64,000 bases of DNA from Catonia carolina (lineage: Eukaryota > Arthropoda > Insecta > Hemiptera > Achilidae). Position 1 is the stretch's first letter. The number at the start of each line of letters is the position of its first letter. The notes beneath the pieces were generated by a model that worked only from the letters and a program-made list of their open reading frames with translations, made no database searches and was not told the origin of the DNA. Position numbers and translations under genes: made by a program. The stretch covers positions 59,700,541 to 59,764,540 of the forward strand of contig JAQMRL010000008.1 of assembly GCA_035578175.1 (NCBI GenBank). The letters are read 5' to 3'. Positions 56,365 through 64,000 of the stretch are shown piece after piece.

Positions 56365-56560
56365 TCTTTTCATCGGTCTGTCATCATCCAGAGTTGGATG
56401 TAATCCTCCTCTGTTTGCTTACACAATTTCTTCTTTTTCAATTCTTGCCGAATTAAATCCTGCCACCAGTTTCAAGTCACTTCTCCACCGTTTTTTTTGG
56501 ACGATCTACCATTCTTTCTTATCCAGAATCATCAGCTGCCTCATTGTGTGTCTGGCTCAT
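56365..56560 (-). pseudogene. LINE C-terminal fragment
   Basis: The minus strand reads across frames RPKKRWRSDLKLVAGFNSAR (near 56460-56520) and ends DYIQLWMMTDR plus stop near 56372. The GRPxKRWRDDL..AG..W.RxAxDRxxW...EAYxxQW order is the usual end of several insect LINE proteins. This ending differs from the EMPNP-type tails at 34315 and 46858, so a third LINE type is likely. Confidence 0.75.
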
Positions 56561-57068
56561 CGCCATTGTAGCGACACGTGTTGTTTTACGTTTATCTCAT
56601 GTATTAGTTTTCTGCCAAATATTTAAATTTTTTATTCAATCTTTCACTGTAATATTTAGCATCAGTTTTTCTATAGACCTTTTGAAACTATTATAATCTG
56701 AGTTCCCTTGTGGGTTGTTAGATTCCCTCTATCAGGCGCCTTGACATATTATAGCAGGTAGTGGGATACTTTTATAATGTGGAAGACACCGGCAAAATCA
56801 AAAAGCCCGAGATGACCAGTATTAACAATAAAACAAATTTGCGATACACTTAGATGATTAGCCGATAAAAATACTTGCCTCCTCGCTGCGAAAGCACGGC
56901 CTTTAATTGTCTAAAATCTTCTAATTTAAACCATTAAAATGTCAAGTTATTCTAGTAAATTTAATAATAGTGTAACAATTTGTTAATGAAAATTTTATTC
57001 CATAATATAAATTTGCTTAAGGTTTGTGTTCGTTTTCATACCACTCGATTTATAGGCTAGTATTTTAT

Positions 57069-57070
<2 letters not shown>
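56561..57070. other. Unassigned A+T-rich sequence
   Basis: No feature could be supported. Confidence 0.45.

Positions 57071-57099
<29 letters not shown>
57071..57099. repeat. 29-base T homopolymer
   Basis: It abuts the 3' end of family B copy 9, so in that element's orientation it reads as an A tail of 29 bases after CAGATTC. Confidence 0.95.
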
Positions 57100-57100
57100 G

Positions 57101-58030
57101 AATCTGGTGTGAAACATTCACACGACTTTCTCTTGCCAATGCAAATAATGACCAACATAACCTAATATTAGTAATAAAACAATAGAAATAAAAAAACTAA
57201 CTTCAAAAACGTAACCTTAATTTAATCAAGAGTGAAAGACGCAAAATAAAAATCAACCTCAGTTCGGTTTAAAAACACGAGAAATCAGTCTTTCACGCTA
57301 ATCTAGGCTCTGTAGAGAAAAATGCTGTAAATAAAAGTTGTAGATCTTTTAATTTCCTATAAATTTGATTATAAAAACTTTTGTCGTAAAATGCATACTA
57401 AGGCTAAAATCTGTAAAAAATCGATTTTTTACACGTTTTCGTGAGAAAAAACAGAAAATCGCTAATTACCGTTAAGCTAAGCGTTATACAAAAAAATGTT
57501 TGAAATTAAAGTTGTAGGATTTTAAATTCTATACAACTTTTATTGTAAATTTTTACGCTAAAATGCATATTAAAGCCACAATCTTAAACAAAACATTTTT
57601 TATGATAAAACTGCCTCCCCAAGAATTTCAGCAGACATGGCGCCTACCCTATCTTACAGAGCAAAAAAAATGTAGTAAATAAGGCGATTATTAAAAAAAT
57701 CGTCGAAGCTTTTGTTGAGAAAATCGCAAAAAGTGAAAAATGAGACGAATAAACTACTACTTCCTGTTGACCGATTTGATGAAAATGTTCGTGTCGGGTC
57801 CGGTAGTAGTATCTAACTTAAGTTTCAAGTTCGTACAATGTTCCGTTATTGAGATACTTTGTACGCGCGCGCACGCATAAACACACACACACAGACCAAT
57901 CACTAAAATTTTGTTTTTTTTGGGTTAAGGGGGTCTGAAAACGTGTAGATCCAGTGAAAACTCGATTTCGATAAATCGACATGAAAACAATACTTTCTTT
58001 CCTATATTCATGTAGGCAAGAGAAAGTAAA
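57101..58030 (-). repeat. Family B, copy 9 (full length)
   Basis: 930-bp minus-strand copy with all landmarks: the hairpin GTGTGAAACATTCACAC, both subterminal repeats (ACTTTCTCTTGCC and GGCAAGAGAAAGT), both internal halves and a short CG/CA microsatellite. It has a 29-base homopolymer at its 3' side. Confidence 0.9.
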
Positions 58031-59352
58031 AAACGAATAATGTATTAGTAATATAAAATATAAATTTATTTACTACAAATAGAAAGGCAATAAAAAAGAA
58101 ACGAAAAAGTTTATGATGCAATGAGATCGTAATCTCATATAGTAAAACAGTTTCCACTTGTAGCGACCAGCCTAATCCAGCCAGAGACCTCCCACCACAT
58201 CCCTTGTTTAACAACAACTCAGCTTGACTGTGTTTTGATGTAGTTCACCTAAGCAAAGCCAAGAAGAGAAGGCAAGCAGAAGGAGGTTTAAGTATACAAA
58301 TCCCGCCAGAGTCCTGTGTATCTGTTAGAAGAGCCTATGTTTAGACTGCATAATGCAGAGGAAGAAGACCATTTTCCTCCTCACGCCCACTCATCTCTTT
58401 TCTTCCTCATAAACCCCTCTCGATCTTCCCTGTTATATATAGCAATGACGTCAGTACCGCCCCCAACACCGCAGCATGTACATCAATTATCCAAGCGTCG
58501 TTTCCGAAAAAAATAATAAAAAAACGGTCCCAAGTTCCTTCTCTTTACAAATGTACTTTTAGCTGGATTAGTATTGTTTGTTGAGTGTTGATTATCAATT
58601 ATATCGTAGCGTTTAATATTTAAATAAGAATAATTCATCTGTGTGTATTCTTATTAAACATTCTGTTTACTGAATGAAATAAAATTAGAAAACCATGTAT
58701 TATTTAGCAATAAAACTAACATTCAGATCAAAAAGAACTTTCATAATAACTTATTACGGATTATCACATATATACTACGTGGGTTTCGGGAATGACGAAT
58801 TCTTGAATATCTTTCAGTAACTATAGTTAATTAAGAAATTTGATAAAAATAAATAAAAAGTATATTAATATTCTACGGAGTTATTTATAAATCTATTGAT
58901 AATTTATTTCTTTAGAAAATAGTGAAAACGTGAGACTTTATAAGAGAAAAGATATTTTAGATCTACAAACAATTTTTAATTTTCTACAAACAATAGAAAA
59001 TTCAAATTAAAGTTAAAAGTTAAAATACTTCTTTAAATAAATAGCCTACGAACATTAAACTCAAAAAAACTAATTTTAAAATAATAAATAGGCTAATGCC
59101 TTTATAGAACCTTTATGGTTTGTCACAAAAGAGTGAGGAAACCTGACAAATTTTCAAAATTTAGTGATCAGATTGTAAATTACTTAAATAGAATATTTAC
59201 GCAGATATTTAGTTCCTTTTACAGCTTATGTGTTGCCGTTAATGGTAGTGGATAATATGGTACTATGAAGAAAATTTAAGCTGAAGATCTTCGGTTTGAT
59301 TCTCGGGTAGAACCATAAATTTATTACTACGTATTTCGACTATATTTTTGTT
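58031..59352. other. Unassigned sequence with promoter-like patch
   Basis: 58130-58510 is GC-richer. Near 58430-58475 it holds TTATATATAGC, a CRE-like TGACGTCA and CCGCCCCC in close succession. Whether this is a promoter is a guess. Near 59220-59305 a weak tRNA-like stretch (GGTTTGATTCT) may be an old SINE. Confidence 0.35.
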
Positions 59353-60136
59353 TCAGGGCTGATGAGCTCTGAACGTTCCCATTGCCTCCTACCCACTTCA
59401 TAGCTAACCAATGACTTGCCAGCACTTGCTTCCGTAGCTCTTTTATATATTTCGTTAGCCATTTTTTTCGGTCTTTTAATAACAATTTTAACCTGTGAAC
59501 ATACAATCAGCTGATTATATCATAAAGTATTGTATGCTAAAGCGCTCTATTATCGATGTTTTCAGTACGAGATGCAAGACACGAGTAAACTACTGCGGCT
59601 GTTGTAGGCATGCGTGCGTAATGTTTGTCAGGCTGAATCGTTCGTACAATCTGCCAACGTGGCAAACGTTCTGATTGGTCTAAACACGGGGAACAGGAGA
59701 GCTCATCGACCGTGAAAAGCATATTAAGCTAAAGAACAGAAGAGATAGAAGTGTAAAAGACGCTAATATGCTTTTCACGGTTGATGAGCTCTGCTGTTCC
59801 ACACGTTTAGGCCAATCAGAACGTTTGCCAGCGTTGTCAGATTGTACCTGACAAACATTACGCGCGCATGCGTATAAGAGCAGCAATAGTGCACTCTTGT
59901 CTTGCATCCCGTACTGAACACATCGATTATAGAGTGCGTTAATATGCAATACTTTATAATATAATCAGCTGATTGTATGTTTATAGGTTATAATTGCTAT
60001 TGAAAGACCAAAAAATGGCTGACGAAGTATTTAAGAGAGCTACAAGAGCAAGTATTAGCAAAGTTGCTGGCAACTCATTGGCTAGCTATAAAGTAGGTAG
60101 GGGGCAATGCATCCTTTCAGAGCTCATCAGCCTTGA
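59353..60136. mobile_element. Foldback element: two inverted ~370-bp units
   Basis: The sequence from TTCAGGGCTGATGAGCTCTG to its reverse complement forms an inverted repeat of about 784 bp centred near 59745, with a central gap of roughly 30 bp. Each arm itself begins with GCTGATGAGCTCTG and ends with the inverted AGAGCTCATC(G/A)ACCGTGA, so each is a ~370-bp TIR unit. Shared landmarks are ACAATCAGCTGATTATAT and ATGCTTTTCACGG. The arms are clearly diverged, so it is not recent. Confidence 0.9.
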
Positions 60137-60137
60137 A

Positions 60138-60515
60138 AAATAGTTTAGTCACAGTTATCTCCTCTGAAAGTAATTAATGTCATCATACGAGTACAGCCAA
60201 ACCCTGTGGTGAACGAAGTGAAGGTGTAATTTTCAGGGTGGAAAAAAGATGCTTTCCAGAGGGTCTGTCATGCTGATAAACATACTTTTCTATTCAGTGA
60301 GGAAGGCAAATGTAAATAATTTATGGTGTTAATGATTTCCACATCTTTCTTCATTCTCCTGACAATCTCTGCATTTTTTCATCTGAGCTGTCGATGATAC
60401 TATCCACATTCGTGTATGCAGTCGCATATCAAATGCTCCCAATTTCCTCACTCTCCGTTTTACTTAGTAAAGCCTCCAGAGGTTCAAACCAGCGTGTCTG
60501 TTGATGATCTAAACA
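60138..60515 (-). repeat. Family A, copy 6 (longer variant)
   Basis: Minus-strand copy. It lacks its 3' end, which is cut at the foldback element. It carries about 140 extra bases (60310-60460) between the CAGTGAGGAAGGC block and the TTTTACTTAGTAAAGCCTC block that the other copies do not have. Confidence 0.8.
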
Positions 60516-61477
60516 CAAACACACGATAAAAGAATTGTATTGATATGACATATTTTAAAATATGAGCTCATCGTCAAAACAGCCACAGGGAATTATGTGG
60601 AAGGTGTAAGACCCAAAGAACGACCTGGATAGCATTTTCTACCAGCTACAAATAATGTCAAATATTGCAGTTTTGAAGATTTGGTAAGAAAGAGCGACGT
60701 AGCAAGCAACTGTCATTAATCCTAGGTTTTGTATATGAAGAAGGAAAATCATATAACAGAATAAAAATACAAAGAAGAAATAACACTTAAAAAAAGTAAT
60801 TTTTAAAACGGTTATTTTATTTAAATAAGATGTACATATTCAATATTAGTAAAAAAAAAACAAACAGTAAATAAGAAAAGAAAATTTTAAAACATAAAAC
60901 TGTGTTACAATTACCAAAAATTATTTATGTAAGGTTATTATTTAAAGTTCACAAAAAAATAATAATAACAGATTATTATAATGGTAATGATACCCTATGT
61001 TTTTCAGCTACTGAATATTAACAGTGAGAAAGATGAGGTAAATAGAAAGGAAGGGTGATAAAATGAAAAAGAAATATAAAGATATCCGTGAAATGAAAAG
61101 AGATAGAATGGTAAAGAAGTTAGGTTTAAGGGAAACAAACAATAAATATTCTACAACTACAAAGTATTATTCTTAAAAAGAGAAGAAAAAAAGAACACTG
61201 ATGAATAATTCATTCTTTAAGTCAATTTCACTAAAGTCAAGAAGATATTTAAATAGAGCTCGGTGCAATGAAACAAAATGAATGACAACTCTTACTAAAT
61301 CTTTATTTATGAATACTTATCATCACCTAAATTTAAACGGCATTGTTAAGAGTGTATAAGGCGATTTAGGATATTTTAAAATATAAGATAATTAAAATAC
61401 CTAAATCACTGTAATAATGGCTTTAAATGTGTTTAATAAGTATTAAACATCGTTAATTTTATTCGTGGCAAATTTTA
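60516..61477. other. Unassigned A+T-rich sequence
   Basis: No gene or shared repeat was recognised. Confidence 0.5.
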
Positions 61478-62007
61478 AAATTTTCATCTATCATTTTGTT
61501 TTGTTGTCAGTCCGTCCGAAACATCCTGATGTCAGAAACTACAAAAGATGCCAACAAAAGCTTTTCGGATTCGTAATCTACAGAAAACTTAGGGGGTCTA
61601 TTGGGTATGAAGATCCGGTTTTTACCTGAAGTGGCCATAAACCGGAAATCAATAAATCAAAATCAGAAACTACAAGAGATAGCAACGAACGGTTTTCGGA
61701 TTCGTAATCTACAGAATAAGTTAGTGGGCCTAAATTGAGTATGTAGGTCCGGTTTTTTTAACGGAAGTGGCCCTAAATCGAAAATCAATAAATGAAAGTC
61801 TAAAACTATTAGAGATAGCAGCGAACGGTTTTCAGATTCGTAATCTACAGAATAAGTTAGTGGGCCTTAATTGAGTATGAAAATCCGGTTTTTTAACGGA
61901 AGTGGCCCTAAACCGGAAATCAATAAATCAAAGTCAGAAACTACAAAAGATGGTAACGAACGGTTTTCGGATTCGTAATCTACAGAATAAGTTAGTAGAC
62001 CTGAGTT
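61478..62007 (+). repeat. Family C, locus 4 (3.5 tandem units)
   Basis: Units begin near 61533, 61664, 61800 and 61935 (spacing 131-136 bp). The shared blocks are GGATTCGTAATCTACAGAAT, AAGTTAGTGGGCCT and AACGGAAGTGGCCCTAAA. The fourth unit breaks off directly into family B sequence. Confidence 0.92.
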
Positions 62008-62412
62008 GATCTACACTTTTTCAGACCCCCTGAACCCAAAAAAATGTTTTTCGTGATGGGTCTGTGTGTGTGTGTGTGCGCGCGCGCGCGTGCGTGCGAG
62101 CAGAATATCTCAAAAACGAAACGTCGTACGAAGTTGAAACTTTAATATATATGCATTTAATATGTATATACAGCTTTAATATGCATTTTAGCGCAAAAAT
62201 GTATAAAAATGTATAACAATAATATTTGTAGAAAATTAAAAAATTTACAACTTTTATTTCTAACATTTCTTTCTATAACGCTTAGTTAAGCGGTAATTTT
62301 TTTTTTAATGAAAATCTGTAAAAAATAGATTTTGTTATGATTTCGGCCTTGGTATGCATTTTACAACAATGGTGTATATAATCGAATTTATAGGAAATTA
62401 AAAGATGTACAA
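62008..62412 (+). repeat. Family B, copy 10 (5'-truncated, internally deleted)
   Basis: Begins inside the element at GATCTACAC...CAGACCCCCTGAACCC, joined directly to family C. It contains a TG/CG microsatellite and lacks about 250 bp between the GAAGTTGAAACTT block and the first internal half. It ends at GGAAATTAAAAGATG. Confidence 0.85.
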
Positions 62413-63170
62413 AAGTACGTATTAAAAGATAATTTTCAAAACGATCTTTGTAGGATTCCGCTGATATACTTAGTGATCACTTTTATGAACTTTTCGGATA
62501 ACAGAAAAATCTAAAACATAATTAATAAACATCTTAACATATAGCGTAGAATTGAATCACAGGTAATATACGGGACGCTGTTTAAATGTTAACATTAAAC
62601 CGGTAAATATACTACGTAGTAACGGAAAATGTCAAAATTGATTAAGAAACTTCTAAAAACATAAATTATGTATGCAATAAACGCCGCAAGATTAATTGAA
62701 GAAGATAATTTATAAATCAATTCAAATAATGTAACAAAATGTTCTCAGTGTGTAAACAGAATGTTAAAATTACCGTAGCACTTATTATGAAATAAAATTA
62801 ATGTAACATTGACCGCAGAATACTCAACTTGTTAACCTTGGTAGAGATGCATGCAACCTTTCCAGCAATGCGTTCATTCATTTTTCTAAGATTTTTATCA
62901 CCTGTTTGTTTGCTCAAAGACAGGGTTTGAAAAATTAAAAATTATGTTAAAATTTAATTAGGTTATTGTATTTTATTTTATTAGGTTCAAAAATAATTAA
63001 TACGGTTTACTGGTATCTTGTTTTTATATAAACAGGGTACTATGATCCAAAATATAATTAGTACTTATTTTTACTGCTCAGATGAAAAAATGTCAAAACG
63101 TATAATTGAATCGTTTTGTTTGTTCCTGAGTCATTGTATGTTAATTTTTTCAGTGAAAGAAAAGAGGAAA
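62413..63170. other. Unassigned A+T-rich sequence
   Basis: No feature could be supported. Confidence 0.5.
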
Positions 63171-64000
63171 CCTGGTATGAAATGACACACAACTTTTCCT
63201 TTTGCCAATGTAAATAATGAGCAATATAACCTATTTTTAATTAGTAGCAGACAATGTAAACTGAATAACATAACCTAATTTTAATCGTGAGTGAATGATG
63301 CAAAACGAAAGTTAACCTGTATGGCTTACAAATACGGAAAAACACTCCTTTACGCTAAACTAGGCTCTGTAGAAAAAATGCATGAATTAAAAGTGGTGTA
63401 GTTTTTTTATTTCCTTTAAGTTTAATTATAGACACATTTGTAAATACTGAGGCTGCAATCTTAATAATTACAATTTCTTCACCGATTTTTATGAAAACAA
63501 AAGACAACAGATAACATCTTAACGTATGTCAAAAAGGAAAAAGTACGTAAGAGGAAAAAGAGAGTTTTTCCTCTCTAATTACAGGAAATAACAGAGAGAC
63601 ATATGGACGTGTCCATATATAGAATATTAAATTGATAATGGTAGATAATTAACGCTAAACAGATCGTTGTAGGAAAATTTGCTTGAAATGAAAGTTGTAG
63701 GGTTTTAAAAGTCCTGCGACTTTTGTTATAGACACTTTTGCCTTAAAAGCATATTAAGGCTGAGGAAAAGCATTTTTCCCTATGAGAGCATAGCCTCCAT
63801 AACAATTTCAGCAGACTTAGCGCTTACCATATTTTCAAGAGCGTAAAAATGTAGTCGATTAAACGGGTTTTTTTAAAATATCGTAGGAGCCGTGTTTTTG
63901 AGAAAATTGCAAAAAAATTAAAAACCGCACGCATAAACTACTTCTTCTGGTTGAAATGTTTGTATCAGATCCAGTAGTAATATCCAATTTGAGTTCCAAG
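63171..64000 (-). repeat. Family B, copy 11 (runs off the window)
   Basis: Minus-strand copy from a decayed 3' tip (CCTGGTATGAAATGACACAC) to the TCC(A/G)GTAGTAATATC block. An AGAGGAAAAAGAGAG-type stretch of about 100 bp near 63525-63635 interrupts it. The 5' tip is beyond 64000. Confidence 0.82.

Noticed and set aside
57101..58030. Family B as a Helitron
   Set aside because: The 3' hairpin is suggestive, but copies do not end in CTRR and do not start with TC, and subterminal inverted repeats are not a Helitron trait.
59220..59305. tRNA-like SINE head
   Set aside because: Only a B-box-like GGTTTGATTCT is convincing; no A box, tail or target duplication was seen.
1..64000. CRISPR array, operons, bacterial genes or viral genes
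   Set aside because: No regularly spaced short repeats with unique spacers were found, no long open frames and no ribosome-binding pattern. All recognised coding is transposon-derived.

Overview
The window looks like intergenic or intronic DNA from a large, A+T-rich, transposon-packed arthropod genome. Insect is most likely, and a hemipteran would fit the mix of elements, but the order is a guess. No complete host gene, true tRNA gene, CRISPR array or bacterial-type operon was found. Every open frame is short (the longest is 155 codons), and nearly all recognisable coding sequence is broken transposase or reverse transcriptase. The content is layers of mobile elements of different ages, many inserted into each other.

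Layout. 0-5.8 kb: family A copy, family B fragments, a pair of related inverted-repeat elements, and a B copy split by a 712-bp terminal-inverted-repeat (TIR) insert and flanked by 55-bp direct repeats. 6-10 kb: two non-LTR retrotransposon (LINE) remnants and a truncated B. 11-12.7 kb: tRNA-derived SINE with target duplication, pogo-like transposase fragment, B. 14-20.6 kb: A, two deleted mariner-like elements (one holding a reverse-transcriptase piece), family C tandem repeats, two B copies. 23.3-30.2 kb: C, an internally deleted mariner, and a nest in which an A copy is split by a hAT element and by a 5'-truncated LINE; a B copy is split by the same LINE family. 32-41.5 kb: LINE tails, a tRNA-SINE with 11-bp target duplication, A, a Jockey-like LINE. 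43-49 kb: B, LINE pieces, a Helitron terminus, C, two adjacent perfect palindromes, a 74-bp tandem repeat. 50.5-52.1 kb: an element with TTAA target duplications and a non-autonomous Helitron. 53.7-54.3 kb: a 584-bp inverted-repeat composite holding a tRNA-like SINE head on one strand and most of a 5S rRNA on the other. 55.4-64 kb: hAT, LINE tail, full-length B, a large foldback element, A, C tandem units joined to B, and a final B running off the end.

Three unassigned families dominate. Family A is about 390 bp, 6 copies. Family B is about 930 bp, 11 copies, with subterminal inverted repeats and two similar internal halves. Family C has units of about 131-136 bp in tandem, 4 loci. The strongest candidates for something undescribed are the head-to-head 5S/tRNA composite and family B. 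All coordinates and identities come from reading by eye, so repeat edges are good to a few bases where target duplications are visible and to roughly 10-30 bases elsewhere.
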